Of a DNA stretch of 60,080 bases, positions 1 to 8,218 are shown one piece after another; positions within the stretch are counted from its first letter, which is position 1, and every line of letters begins with the position of its first letter. Source of the DNA: Georgenia thermotolerans (GTDB taxonomy: Bacteria; Actinomycetota; Actinomycetes; Actinomycetales; Actinomycetaceae); assembly GCF_009193185.1 (NCBI RefSeq), contig NZ_VUKF01000028.1, positions 1 to 60,080 of the forward strand. The letters run 5' to 3'. The translations under genes were made by a program, and so were the position numbers. The notes below the pieces were generated by a model. It saw only the letters and a list, made by a program, of their open reading frames with translations, ran no database searches and was not told the DNA's origin.

Positions 1-72
1 CGCGAGCCGTTCGCGGTACATCCGCACCGCCCGATCCCGGAACTCCTGGTCGTACTTCCTCGGTGCTGACAC
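1..72 (-). CDS. IS3-family transposase OrfA, N-terminal fragment
   Basis: Only the first 24 codons are present. Reading from a GTG at 72 the peptide begins MSAPRKYDQEFRDRAVRMYR, which is the typical start of IS3-family OrfA proteins that carry an N-terminal helix-turn-helix for binding the IS ends. A purine-rich GGGAGA lies upstream. The gene is cut by the window edge, not demonstrably broken. Family assignment rests on this short but characteristic stretch. Confidence 0.7.
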   Translation of the reverse strand, partial: MSAPRKYDQEFRDRAVRMYRERLA

Positions 73-127
73 GAGACTCAGTCTCCCTTGCTAGATCAGC
101 ACCCTCCAGGGAACCCAGGACGGTTCA
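1..127 (-). mobile_element. IS3-family insertion sequence, one end only (cut by window edge)
   Basis: The minus strand carries the 5' end of a transposase orfA (1-72). Upstream of it, the minus-strand sequence beginning TGAACCGTCCTGGGTTCCCT at about position 127 looks like the terminal inverted repeat of actinobacterial IS3 elements, which commonly begin TGAACCG. The element boundary near 127 is inferred from this resemblance. The other end, the orfB integrase and the target duplication lie outside the window. Confidence 0.65.
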
Positions 128-158
128 CTCCGGCGCCGGCGGCTATGGCTGGCGCTGG

Positions 159-482
159 TCAGGTGGGTGATTCGTCGTCGAGGGGCGGGTAGGTCTCGTA
201 GTAGATCTGTGAGCCCATTCCGCCGCCGGGGTCGAGGGTGTAGCTCACGCGGCAGGTGAAGGCGGTGTCGCCGGCGTGCCCGGTGATGGTCCAGGCGTGC
301 TCCCCGTCGACGGTGGTGGCCGCGACGGTGACGTCGTGGCCGGTGGCTCGGTGGAGGTGGTCGACGCAGGTGGCGGTGGCGTTGTCGAGGGTGGGCTCGG
401 TCGGGGTGGCGTCCCGCGTACAGGCCGCGGTGGTGGCCAGGAGGGCGGCGGCGAGCAGCACGGCCGGGGTGGGGTGGCGCAT
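159..482 (-). CDS. small secreted lipoprotein, hypothetical
   Basis: A 107-residue protein with a signal peptide (MRHPTPAVLLAAALLATTAAC) ending in a lipobox-like TAAC, so it is probably exported and lipid-anchored. The mature part is about 85 residues with two more cysteines and the pattern HAWTI-G-AG--AFTC-V-YT. It is paralogous to the gene just upstream on the same strand (543-863), with 60 bases between them, so they look like a tandem duplication and a small operon. I do not recognise the family, and nothing indicates an enzymatic role. A GGAGAC precedes the ATG. Confidence 0.7.
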   Translation of the reverse strand: MRHPTPAVLLAAALLATTAACTRDATPTEPTLDNATATCVDHLHRATGHDVTVAATTVDGEHAWTITGHAGDTAFTCRVSYTLDPGGGMGSQIYYETYPPLDDESPT

Positions 483-542
483 CGGGCGTCTCCGTCGACG
501 GCGGGGTGGTCTGGGCGGCGGCCGGGCGGGCCGCGCTGCCGG

Positions 543-863
543 TCAGCTGGTAGTGGGGACGTCGGTGGGTGGGTCGATCTCGTAGCGAAGCTCGGATCCC
601 ACCCCTTCGACGCTGTAGGTGTAGGCCACCTGGCAGGTGAAGGCCCGGGGGCCGGCGAGGCCCTCGATGGTCCACGCGTGGTCTGCGTGTGGGGTGACGG
701 CTTGGACGACGGGGTGGTAGCCGGTCTCGTGGGCGACGGCGTCGAGGCAGTCGGCGGTGGCCTGGTCGACGGTGGGCTCGTCTGGGGCGTCCCACGCGCA
801 CCCGGTGGTGGCGGCCAGCAGCAGTAGCGCGGTGGCGGCGAGCGTGGCGGTGGGGTGGCGCAT
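543..863 (-). CDS. small secreted lipoprotein, hypothetical (tandem paralogue)
   Basis: A 106-residue protein with signal peptide and lipobox (LLLLAATTGC). The mature region shares with the downstream gene a Cys-led motif (TADCLDAVAHETGYH), the block HAWTIEGLAG--AFTCQVAYTY and an acidic/proline tail. ATG at 863 is chosen because it gives the same MRHPT start as the paralogue and follows GGGAGA; a longer open frame upstream has biased composition and no good start. Two mature cysteines could form a disulfide outside the cell. Function unknown. Confidence 0.7.
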   Translation of the reverse strand: MRHPTATLAATALLLLAATTGCAWDAPDEPTVDQATADCLDAVAHETGYHPVVQAVTPHADHAWTIEGLAGPRAFTCQVAYTYSVEGVGSELRYEIDPPTDVPTTS

Positions 864-1429
864 TGTCGGCGTCTCCCGTCGAGCGGTGGATGGTGATCTG
901 GACGGTAGCGGTCCGCCGTCGGGCGCGCGGTGGAGTGGTGGGGCCGGTCGCGGTGGGGTCTGTCCTGACCCGGTGGGCTGAGAGCAGGGTGGGTGGTGCG
1001 CGGTCCGGGCGGTGGGAGTCCCCGGGCCGCGTCCGCGCGTGGGGCGGTGTCCCTGGGGAAGCTTCCCGGCGAGGGCTGCCCTGCGAGCAGATGGGTGGTC
1101 TGTCGAGGTGGTGGTGGGACGCGTGGCCGCCTGGTGGGCCTCGTGGCGACGAGGGCTCGGGTCACTGGTTGCGGATTCGACGTCCCCGCTCACGCCGCTC
1201 GCGCAGTGTGAAGCTCCCGCAGGGCCGCCCTGCGAGCCGGGGCTCGCGCACGGTGCGTCCCGTGGCTGGTGCAGGTCGGGACCTGAGGGTGCCGCCGCTT
1301 TCTCGTTGCACCGCGCGTCAGGCGGCAATCGCCACCACGACGAGCGCGACGGCCGGAGACCTGCTCCGACCGTCGCGCCGCGTCATGGCGCCGAACAACT
1401 CGACGCCGTGCTACTGGAAAGGGGGACCG
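864..1429. other. intergenic stretch without a supported gene
   Basis: About 570 bases between the lipoprotein pair and the ThuA gene. Open frames here have arginine/proline/glycine-biased compositions typical of noncoding frames in high-GC DNA. A short palindrome (CGAGCCGGGGCTCG, near 1236-1249) follows a GCCCTGCGAG segment that also occurs near 1077-1087. It may act as a terminator for the ThuA gene, but there is no T-run. Nothing else is supported. Confidence 0.5.
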
Positions 1430-2545
1430 TCAGCCGATCTCCCGCTGCCAGGTCCGCAGGTCCGCCACCTTGCCGGAGAGTGCCTCCCGGGCGTCCTTGT
1501 CCGAGACGTGCGCACGCACCTGAGCCGCGGCCGCGTTCAGCTTGTCGGCCGCCTCGCTCGACTCACCGGCGTCGGCCAGGGCCTGTGCCTTCTCCAGCTG
1601 CTTGCTGATCTGGGTGGCCGCCTTCTCCGAGATGGCCCCCTCGTCGCGCAGGTCGGTCACCAGGGAGTTCACCTCGTACCAGGTCACGCAGTCGCCGCCG
1701 CCACTGACGGCCCCGGCGGACCAGGCGATGCCGCCCAGCAGGTGCTCGAGGAAGGCCGGGTCCGTGTACGACGCCTCGGTGTGGCCGCCGGCCGTGTACC
1801 AGGAGCGGGCGCCCTCGAAGTTGTGGCACCAGGACAGCGGGTGGTCCTCGCCCATGGCGTTACGCCCCGGGTTGTAGGTGCTCTCCTCGAGGTTGGTCAG
1901 GACGCGCACGACCGGCCGGGGGCTCTGCGTGAAGTTGTACCACTCGTCGAAGCGGGTCCACGTCTCGTCGAGGTGCGCGGTCGAGGGGTGCGTGCTGTCC
2001 TCGACCGTCTGCACCGCCGTCTGCTGCGCCGGGTGGCTGATGAAGCGGGCTCCGCCACCCGTCAGCTGCCCGTACCAGGGGACGGTGTGCATCGTGTCCG
2101 TGGCCGCGTGGACGCCGGCGTACCCGCCGCCGGCGCGGATGTAGCCCTGGAACGCCGCGAGCTCGGAGGCGTCGAGCAAGGTCGGCAGGGCCGGGTTGAG
2201 GCTGTTCGTCCCGTCGACGGTGGAGACGAAGACGATCGTCTCGTACTTCGCCAGGTTCTCGGCGCTGGTGAACGGGGTGGTCTCCAGGGTCCGCTCAGGC
2301 TGGCCGGACGATCGGGCCGAGGGCGGGTCCCAGACGTCCACGGTGAAGCCGTTCGCCTCGCCGAGCGTCATGATCGCCGTCGTCGCCTCGTCGATGCTGC
2401 TGTGCCGGAAGCCTGTGGTCTTCCCGACCACCAGCACGTCGTAGTCCTCGGTGGCCGCCTGAGCCGGCGCCATGGTGACGACCATGGCAAGGGCCGCGGT
2501 GGCGCCCAGGGCGCCTACGAGGGCAGGTCTGTGGTGTCGCTTCAT
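1430..2545 (-). CDS. secreted ThuA-domain protein
   Basis: A 371-residue protein with a Sec signal peptide (about residues 1-31, cleavage after APAQA) followed by a ThuA-like domain (about 33-260). The domain has an amidotransferase-like fold, and the visible blocks include GKTTGFRHSSID near the start and GGYAGVHAATDT in the middle. The C-terminal 80 residues are helical, charged and alanine-rich (VTDLRDEGAISEKAATQISKQ onward), like the helical modules found on secreted actinobacterial hydrolases. ThuA domains occur in trehalose and glycan utilisation, but the catalytic role of secreted members is unclear. The start at 2545 is set by GAAGGAG seven bases upstream; a longer frame lacks a signal peptide at its N-terminus. 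It is divergent from the gene at 2632. Confidence 0.85.
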   Translation of the reverse strand: MKRHHRPALVGALGATAALAMVVTMAPAQAATEDYDVLVVGKTTGFRHSSIDEATTAIMTLGEANGFTVDVWDPPSARSSGQPERTLETTPFTSAENLAKYETIVFVSTVDGTNSLNPALPTLLDASELAAFQGYIRAGGGYAGVHAATDTMHTVPWYGQLTGGGARFISHPAQQTAVQTVEDSTHPSTAHLDETWTRFDEWYNFTQSPRPVVRVLTNLEESTYNPGRNAMGEDHPLSWCHNFEGARSWYTAGGHTEASYTDPAFLEHLLGGIAWSAGAVSGGGDCVTWYEVNSLVTDLRDEGAISEKAATQISKQLEKAQALADAGESSEAADKLNAAAAQVRAHVSDKDAREALSGKVADLRTWQREIG

Positions 2546-2592
2546 TGCGCTCCTTCGTTGGAAAGCCGAATTAGTACGACGCCAGAACAAAC

Positions 2593-2610
2593 TATGGTGA
2601 ACCTCACATA
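2593..2610. promoter_or_regulatory. imperfect palindrome between divergent genes
   Basis: TATGGTGA-ACC-TCACATA lies in an unusually A/T-rich 86-base gap between the ThuA gene and the membrane-anchored gene at 2632. Its position suits an operator shared by both promoters. No regulator is identified, and the three-base spacing does not fit a CRP box. Confidence 0.35.
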
Positions 2611-2631
2611 TCGTCAATGGAGAGGAACGTC

Positions 2632-3366
2632 GTGAGGTCACCTGCACGCCGACAGCTGGGGCCCCTCCGCACGGTGGCCGTCCTCGCCGTCCTCGCCGTC
2701 CTCGCCGTAGGCGCCGGTGCCGCCGGCTACGCCGTCGGCCGGACGAGCGACGCGCCGACGTCGGCGGCCGTCGCCGGCACGGCGGCCAAGGGGGCTACCC
2801 CGACCACGGGCGGGACGCAGGCACCGGAGCCGGGCTCGGTCGAGGCGATCGCTGCGGAGCTCGCCGCGGACCAGGCCGCTGAGCGCGCCGAGCTCGCGGC
2901 CGACCTGTCAGCAGCCGGCAAGGAGGCGTACGACCGGCTGATGCCCGTCCTCGCGGAGGTCTCCGAGGTGCTGCCCGTGGGCGGTGGCACCGGACACGCG
3001 GCCGACCCGGCTGCGGCGGACCGGTGGCTCCAGGAGGTCGGGGCGGCTCGGGCAACCCTGGTCGCCGTCCCGGAAGGAACGAGCGAGCACACCGTCACCC
3101 GTGCCGCGTTCCTGGGTGCGGTAGATCTGCTCGACGCCGCGCTGCGGGACCTCATGACGGCGAGTTCCGCGACCGCCGACGGTCCCGGCACCCCCGCGGG
3201 CCGCCGTGACGCGGCGGTCGAGCTGTGGCTGGCCGGCGCCGCCCAGCTCGACAGCCTCATGATCGGAAGCAGCGGTGACCACGTGCACCTGTTCCTCACC
3301 CCCGACGGGGACCCGCGCTCCGTCCCCCGCGAGTTCGCCGACCACCAGGAAGGGTCCGCCGGGTAG
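2632..3366 (+). CDS. membrane-anchored hypothetical protein
   Basis: A 244-residue protein with one N-terminal membrane segment (VAVLAVLAVLAVGAGAAGYAVG) after a basic stretch, then a Thr/Ala/Gly-rich linker and a helical extracytoplasmic domain (from about residue 70) rich in Ala and Glu. Histidines occur near the end (GDHVHLFL). I choose GTG at 2632 because GGAGAGG lies six bases before it; an in-frame ATG at 2617 would place the ribosome site inside the gene. Divergent from the ThuA gene. Family not recognised. Confidence 0.65.
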   Translation: MRSPARRQLGPLRTVAVLAVLAVLAVGAGAAGYAVGRTSDAPTSAAVAGTAAKGATPTTGGTQAPEPGSVEAIAAELAADQAAERAELAADLSAAGKEAYDRLMPVLAEVSEVLPVGGGTGHAADPAAADRWLQEVGAARATLVAVPEGTSEHTVTRAAFLGAVDLLDAALRDLMTASSATADGPGTPAGRRDAAVELWLAGAAQLDSLMIGSSGDHVHLFLTPDGDPRSVPREFADHQEGSAG

Positions 3367-3513
3367 CCAGCGCCCGACGGAGCAAGGACAGGGCCCCCGG
3401 ACAGCGACAAGCGGCGGCATCCAGACCGATGCCGCCGCTTCCTTTTCGCCGACGAGCCAGGAGTCCCGGGGACGGAGCGCTGTCCCTTCCCCAGCTCTTG
3501 GCCGCCCGGGGCC

Positions 3514-3744
3514 TCAGCTCGCGAGCGAGAACCTCGCCCGCAGCCCGGACAGGACATCGCCCATCGAGAGCGACCTGCGCGCGGGCCGGATGCGTCCGGT
3601 GCCCCGGCACGCGGAGCACTCGCCGCCAGAGGGCCGGTACGACGGGATCCCGATGGCGGCCCCGATCAGGCGCGAGGCCTCGCGTGTCAGGCCCACTCCG
3701 TCGCAGGCGGGGCAGGGGACCGAACCGATTCGCTTGGTCGTGAT
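3514..3744 (-). CDS. small DnaJ-type zinc-ribbon protein with apparent AUC start
   Basis: About 76 residues with two CxxCxGxG motifs (CPACDGVG and CSACRGTG), the zinc-binding repeat of the DnaJ cysteine-rich domain, followed by a basic tail (RIRPARRSLS). It may be a stand-alone zinc-ribbon adaptor. No ATG, GTG or TTG precedes the first motif at a sensible distance. The frame instead has a perfect AAGGAGGT (minus strand, 3758-3751) six bases before an ATC codon (3744-3742), followed by ACG ACC AAG. A GTG between the two motifs would remove the first zinc pair. I therefore propose initiation at AUC. Gene reality is likely; the start codon is inference. Confidence 0.6.
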   Translation of the reverse strand: MTTKRIGSVPCPACDGVGLTREASRLIGAAIGIPSYRPSGGECSACRGTGRIRPARRSLSMGDVLSGLRARFSLAS

Positions 3745-3750
3745 GGCGTT

Positions 3751-3758
3751 ACCTCCTT
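3751..3758 (-). promoter_or_regulatory. perfect Shine-Dalgarno site that sets an AUC start
   Basis: AAGGAGGT on the minus strand with a six-base spacer (AACGCC) to ATC at 3744. It is a full-strength ribosome binding site with no other start codon at usable distance, which is why the non-canonical start is proposed. Confidence 0.6.
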
Positions 3759-4092
3759 CGTCGTCCGGCAACGGCAGGGCAGGCCCCAGGAAGGGGCAGG
3801 ATGCGGGTGCCGTGGAGCCTCGCCGCGCCGTCCGGGGGCGTACAGCTCCTACGCCTGGTCCAACCGCATTTCGTGTCCAGGTGTTCCAGAAAGTCGGTGA
3901 GGTGCGGAGCACACGGCGCCGCTCGCGGGGCCGGCGCACCTGGGGGCGGCGCCCGAGCGCCGGGGATGTCCGGCTTCGAACATTTCCCGGTGTGTCATCA
4001 CCGGCGACGGGCCGTGGCAGGGCCGTTGTCGTGGAAGGCTTTCCTTCGACGCACCCGCGCCGCCGGACCTCGACCACGGAGAGCTTCGCCGC
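3759..4092. other. intergenic region upstream of TetR gene
   Basis: About 330 bases with no supported gene. A short perfect inverted repeat GAAGG-CTTT-CCTTC (4034-4047) lies about 45 bases before the TetR start and could be its operator. The open frames crossing this stretch have arginine/alanine-rich compositions and no ribosome sites. Confidence 0.4.
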
Positions 4093-4734
4093 ATGTCTGA
4101 CCCCTCGCTCATGCACGACGCCGAGCCCGCCAAGCGCGGGCCGGGCCGCCCGCGGCACGCCGACACCGAGGAGCGCGCCTACCGGGCGGTGCTCGAGCTG
4201 TTCGGCCAGAAGGGCTTCGACGGGATGAGCCTGGACGCCGTCGCCCAGAGCGCCGGGGTGGGGAAGTCCTCGATCTATCTGCGGTGGAAGAACAAGCGCG
4301 AGCTGCTGCTCGAGGCGATCAAGAACATGGAGTCCCACCACGTCTACCCGGACGACGAGGCGCTCGGGATCCGCGACTACCTCATCGCCTACGGGCGCGG
4401 CCGCGCACGGACCTACCTCGGCGAGTACGGCGCGGCGATGGTCAGCCTCATCTCGGCCTCCTACGTCCACCCGGCGGAGTTCCAGGACCTGCTCGCCGAG
4501 AGCATCAACCGCGGGGTGCTCCAGGCGGTGCACCGCATCGCCCGGGCGGTCGACGACGGCGAGCTGCCGGCGGGCCTGGCGGCGACCGACCTGCTCTCCG
4601 CGCTGGAGGGGGCCATCTTCTTCCGCCTGTTCATCTACCGGCAGGACCCGTCCACCGAGCCGCTGAGCGCCGAGAACCTCGACGCCACCATCACCCGGCT
4701 CGTCGACGTGCTCCTCGCGGGCCTGACGGCCTGA
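4093..4734 (+). CDS. TetR/AcrR-family transcriptional regulator
   Basis: A 213-residue regulator. The N-terminal HTH spans about residues 25-75, with a recognition region around SLDAVAQSAGVGKSSIYLRWKNKREL. The C-terminal ligand domain resembles the TetR_C group with a conserved ALEGAIFFRLF block. It is convergent with the FAH-family gene, ten bases away. It is a close paralogue of the regulator at 17914: both share GPGRPRH-DTE-RAYRAVLELFGQKG, GKSSIYLRW-KREL, IRDYL and ALEGAIFF/AIEGAIFF. ATG at 4093 follows GGAGAG; an internal ATG at 4111 is possible. The ligand is unknown. Confidence 0.88.
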   Translation: MSDPSLMHDAEPAKRGPGRPRHADTEERAYRAVLELFGQKGFDGMSLDAVAQSAGVGKSSIYLRWKNKRELLLEAIKNMESHHVYPDDEALGIRDYLIAYGRGRARTYLGEYGAAMVSLISASYVHPAEFQDLLAESINRGVLQAVHRIARAVDDGELPAGLAATDLLSALEGAIFFRLFIYRQDPSTEPLSAENLDATITRLVDVLLAGLTA

Positions 4735-4744
4735 CGGACGCCGC

Positions 4745-5572
4745 CTACCGGGCCTCCGCCACGGCGCGGTTGCGCAGGGCGCCCAGCCCGTCGATCGACG
4801 TCTCGACGAGGTTGCCGGGCCGCAGGAACTGTTTGGGCTCGCGGGCGAAGCCCACCCCGTCGGGCGTCCCGGTGGCGATGACGTCGCCCGGGCGGAGGGT
4901 GAACAGGGTGGAGAGGTAGGCGATGATCTCCCGCGGGCCGAAGAGCAGGTCGCCGATCGTCGAGTCCTGCACGATCTCCCCGTCGATGACCGTGCGGATC
5001 CGGGCGGTGGGGTCCACCTCGTCGGGCGTGACGAGGGCGGGGCCGAGAGGAGTGCTCTTCTCCCAGGACTTGCCCTGGAGCCACTGGTTGGTGCGGAACT
5101 GGTAGCCACGCATGGAGATGTCGTTCAGCACGCTGTAGCCGGCGACGTGGTCCAGGGCGTCCGCCGGCGCGATGCGGCGACCGGGGGTGCCGATGACGAT
5201 GGCGAGCTCCGCCTCCCAGTCGATCCACGCGTCCTCGGGTGGCAGCTGGATGTCGTCGGTGGCCCCGATGAGGGCGTCGGTGTACTTGGCGAAGATCGTG
5301 GGGTACTCCGGCAGGGGCGAGCCCATCTCCACGATGTGGCTGCGGTAGTTCCCTCCGACGCACACGATCTTGCCCGGGGTGGGGACCACAGGCGCAAGGT
5401 CGGCGCCGTCGACGGCGTGCCTCTCGCCGTCGGCCGCGGCGGCCACCTCCTGCCAGCCGTCGAGCCGGAGGAGCGCGCCGACGTCGGGCAGGTCGGCGAT
5501 CTCGGTGTAGGTGTCCCCGTCCTGGCGCACGGCCACGGTGCGATCGGGCAGCCGGAGGGTAGCGATCTTCAT
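4745..5572 (-). CDS. fumarylacetoacetate hydrolase family protein
   Basis: A 275-residue FAH-fold enzyme. The N-terminal 70 residues form the small lead domain and the catalytic domain starts near PGKIVCVGGNYRSHI. Metal-binding acidic residues are visible in WIDWEAELAIVIG and in the later block YSVLNDISMRGYQ, and the signature GDVIATGTPDGVG is near the C-terminus. Family members are hydratases, isomerases, acylpyruvases or decarboxylases acting on beta-dicarbonyl acids from aromatic or sugar-acid breakdown; the substrate cannot be read from sequence. It is divergent from arcA across a 331-base gap and convergent with the TetR gene. GAGGAC-type purines precede the ATG at 5572. Confidence 0.88.
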   Translation of the reverse strand: MKIATLRLPDRTVAVRQDGDTYTEIADLPDVGALLRLDGWQEVAAAADGERHAVDGADLAPVVPTPGKIVCVGGNYRSHIVEMGSPLPEYPTIFAKYTDALIGATDDIQLPPEDAWIDWEAELAIVIGTPGRRIAPADALDHVAGYSVLNDISMRGYQFRTNQWLQGKSWEKSTPLGPALVTPDEVDPTARIRTVIDGEIVQDSTIGDLLFGPREIIAYLSTLFTLRPGDVIATGTPDGVGFAREPKQFLRPGNLVETSIDGLGALRNRAVAEAR

Positions 5573-5903
5573 CGAGGTCCTCTCGGTCGTGGGGAGAACT
5601 GCAGGCCGTCGCGGCTCGCCGGACCCGGCGTGACGATCATCCCCGAATCTGGCAGTTCTGCCCGGTAGCGACGTCGGCGCCGCCGCGGGACCTCACCGCC
5701 ACCCAACCTGGACGACCGTTCGATATCACCGCGCATGGCAACGCCCTCTCGTCCGCCGCTGCCCCGCCAGGAAGGTGCGGATCCGTCGGTTTTGACGCCG
5801 AAAGTGCGGTTGATCCTGGGAACTTGGTCCCCTGAACGACCGTGCAGGAAAGAGTTTGCTTTCTCTCATCAGTTCTCGATGGCGAGAGGCAAGCGAGGTC
5901 ACG
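5573..5903. promoter_or_regulatory. divergent promoter region of the FAH gene and the arc operon
   Basis: About 330 bases without a gene. Two small inverted repeats lie in the part nearer arcA: GGGA-ACTTGG-TCCC (5818-5831) and GAAAG-AGTTTG-CTTTC (5848-5863), the latter about 40 bases before the arcA start in a locally A/T-rich patch. They are plausible operators for one of the cluster regulators, but no consensus ARG box or sigma-70 pair is clear. Confidence 0.4.
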
Positions 5904-7160
5904 ATGACGTACCAGGGAAGCGCGACGGTAGATCGGACGGTCTACCGCGTCGACTCCGAGATCGGCCGCCTGAAGCAGGTGATCCTGCACCGGCCGGGCC
6001 GGGAGATGACGCGGCTGACCCCGTCCAACAAGGACGACCTGCTCTTCGACGACGTGCTGTGGGTCAGCCAGGCGCAGTGGGAGCACGACCGGTTCGCCCA
6101 GGTCCTGCGGGACCGCGGGGTGGAGGTGCTCTACCTCGAGGAGCTGCTGGCGCAGACGCTGGACAACCTCGACGCCCGCCGGTACGTGCTCGACCGCGTC
6201 CTGGACGAGCGCGTCTACGGCCTCGGCGCGATCGACGCCCTGCGCAACCACGCGGACAACCTCGACAGCGCCGCCCTCGCCAGCGTGCTGATCGCCGGCA
6301 TCACCAAGGCGGAGCTGCTCGAGCAGATCATCGAGCCGGAGTCCGTCGCCATCGGCACCATGGGCCTCGACGAGTTCGTGCTCGCCCCGTTGCCCAACCA
6401 CCTCTTCACGCGCGACACCTCCTGCTGGGTCTACGACGGCGTGGCCATCAACTCCATGCGCAAGACGGCGCGCATGCGCGAGACGGTCAACTACGAGGCG
6501 ATCTACCGCTGGCACCCGCACTTCGCCGACGGCGCCCACCACGTGTGGTCGGTGGGCTCGGCCGAGGGCGCCGCCACGGTCGAGGGCGGCGACGTCCTGG
6601 TGATCGGCAACGGCGCGGTCCTCGTGGGCCTGAGCGAGCGCACCTCCCCGCAGGGCGTCGAGCGCCTCGCCGCCCGCCTCTTCGCCGAGGGCTCGGCCGA
6701 GCTCGTCATCGCCCTGGAGATGCCCAAGGCCCGCGCCTTCATGCACCTGGACACGGTCATGACCATGGTCGACCCCGAGTCCTTCACCAAGTACGCCGGC
6801 CTGGGCATGCTGCCGTCGCTGACGATCCGCCCGGGGCGCACCCCCAAGGAGCTGTCCGTCGCCCGGCACCCCGCCGAGGAGATGCACCGGGTTATCGCCG
6901 ACGCGCTCGGACTGCCCGGCATCCGGATCCTCACCACCCCCCAGGACGCCCTCGCCGCCGAGCGCGAGCAGTGGGACGACGCCTGCAACACCCTCGCCGT
7001 CGCGCCCGGCGTCGTCGTCGGCTACGAGCGCAACGTCACCACCAACACCTATCTGCGGGCCAACGGCATCGAGGTGCTCGAGGTTCCCGGAACCGAGCTC
7101 GGGCGTGGACGTGGTGGTCCACGCTGCATGAGCTGCCCCACCATCCGAGAGGAAGTCTGA
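5904..7160 (+). CDS. arcA: arginine deiminase
   Basis: A 418-residue enzyme of the usual length that hydrolyses L-arginine to citrulline and ammonia in the cytosol, the first step of the arginine deiminase pathway. Visible signatures are [24 protein letters not shown], the catalytic His block [23 protein letters not shown] and the C-terminal GGPRCMSCP, whose Cys at about residue 408 is the nucleophile. The start at ATG 5904 follows GAGGT; an upstream ATG at 5856 lacks a ribosome site. arcB follows after three bases, so they are co-transcribed. It is the first gene of the amidino/arginine cluster. Confidence 0.97.
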   Translation: MTYQGSATVDRTVYRVDSEIGRLKQVILHRPGREMTRLTPSNKDDLLFDDVLWVSQAQWEHDRFAQVLRDRGVEVLYLEELLAQTLDNLDARRYVLDRVLDERVYGLGAIDALRNHADNLDSAALASVLIAGITKAELLEQIIEPESVAIGTMGLDEFVLAPLPNHLFTRDTSCWVYDGVAINSMRKTARMRETVNYEAIYRWHPHFADGAHHVWSVGSAEGAATVEGGDVLVIGNGAVLVGLSERTSPQGVERLAARLFAEGSAELVIALEMPKARAFMHLDTVMTMVDPESFTKYAGLGMLPSLTIRPGRTPKELSVARHPAEEMHRVIADALGLPGIRILTTPQDALAAEREQWDDACNTLAVAPGVVVGYERNVTTNTYLRANGIEVLEVPGTELGRGRGGPRCMSCPTIREEV

Positions 7161-7163
7161 CCC

Positions 7164-8213
7164 ATGTCCCTCGCCAACCCCGACCGGACGACGGCGGCGC
7201 CGCCGACCCCGATGCCCCACCCCCTCCACGGCCGCAGCTTCCTCAAGGAGCTCGACTTCACCCCCGACGAGTGGCGCTCCCTGCTCGACCTCTCCGCCGC
7301 CCTCAAGGCCGAGAAGAAGTCCGGCACCGAGATCCCCCGCCTGGCGGGCAAGAACATCGCGCTGATCTTCGAGAAGACCTCCACCCGCACCCGGTGCTCC
7401 TTCGAGGTCGCCGCCTTCGACCAGGGCGCCCACGTGACCTACCTCGACCCCAGCGGCTCCCAGATGGGCCACAAGGAGTCGGTGGCGGACACCGCCCGCG
7501 TGCTCGGCCGCTTCTACGACGGCATCGAGTACCGCGGCAAGAGCCAGGCGGCGGTGGAGGTCCTCGCGGCGCAGTCCGGCGTGCCGGTCTGGAACGGCCT
7601 GACCGACGACTGGCACCCGACCCAGATGCTCGCCGACCAGCTCACCATGCGCGAGCACAGCGGCAAGCCCGACGGCGAGATCGCCTTCGCCTACCTCGGC
7701 GACGCCCGCAACAACGTCGGCAACTCCCTGCTCATCGCCGGCGCCATGCTCGGCATGGACGTACGCATGGTCGCCCCCGCGGCCCTGCAGAACGCCCCGG
7801 AGATCGTCGCCACCGCCCGGGAGATCGCCGCCGCCACCGGCGCGCGGATCACCGTCACCGACGACGTCGCCGCCGGCGTCCAGGGCGTCGACTTCGTCTA
7901 CACCGACGTGTGGGTGTCCATGGGCGAGCCCAAGGAGGTCTGGGACGAGCGGATCGCGCTGCTCAAGGACTACCAGGTCAACGCCGCCCTCATGACCGCC
8001 ACCGGCAACCCGGACGTGAAGTTCCTCCACTGCCTGCCGGCCTTCCACGACCGCGGCACCGCCGTGGGCGAGGACATCTACCAGAAGACCGGCATGGACG
8101 CCCTCGAGGTCACCGACGAGGTGTTCGAGTCCCCGGCCTCCGTCGTCTTCGACCAGGCCGAGAACCGGATGCACACGATCAAGGCCGTCATGGTCGCCAC
8201 CCTGGGGAGCTGA
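7164..8213 (+). CDS. arcB: ornithine carbamoyltransferase (catabolic context)
   Basis: A 349-residue transferase. It has the carbamoyl-phosphate loop STRTR (residues 73-77), the [11 protein letters not shown] motif that binds carbamoyl phosphate, and HCLPAFHD near the C-terminus with the active cysteine. In the arginine deiminase pathway it phosphorolyses citrulline to ornithine and carbamoyl phosphate. Position between arcA and arcC argues for the catabolic enzyme; sequence alone does not separate it from ArgF. It begins three bases after arcA and ends five bases before arcC. Confidence 0.95.
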   Translation: MSLANPDRTTAAPPTPMPHPLHGRSFLKELDFTPDEWRSLLDLSAALKAEKKSGTEIPRLAGKNIALIFEKTSTRTRCSFEVAAFDQGAHVTYLDPSGSQMGHKESVADTARVLGRFYDGIEYRGKSQAAVEVLAAQSGVPVWNGLTDDWHPTQMLADQLTMREHSGKPDGEIAFAYLGDARNNVGNSLLIAGAMLGMDVRMVAPAALQNAPEIVATAREIAAATGARITVTDDVAAGVQGVDFVYTDVWVSMGEPKEVWDERIALLKDYQVNAALMTATGNPDVKFLHCLPAFHDRGTAVGEDIYQKTGMDALEVTDEVFESPASVVFDQAENRMHTIKAVMVATLGS

Positions 8214-8218
8214 GGCAG

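Noticed and set aside
2593-2610. CRP/cAMP-type operator.
   Set aside because: The arms GGTGA/TCACA are separated by only three bases, not the six of a CRP site.
863-2635. A 590-codon plus-strand frame over the ThuA gene and its upstream gap.
   Set aside because: It overlaps the ThuA gene antisense, has biased composition and no recognisable domain.
5637-8174. Very long open frames opposite arcA/arcB and opposite the permease/argB genes (e.g. 12492-14972).
   Set aside because: They are antisense or shifted frames of well-recognised genes, rich in Arg/Pro/His/Gly, and have no ribosome sites or known motifs. High G+C DNA gives these routinely.
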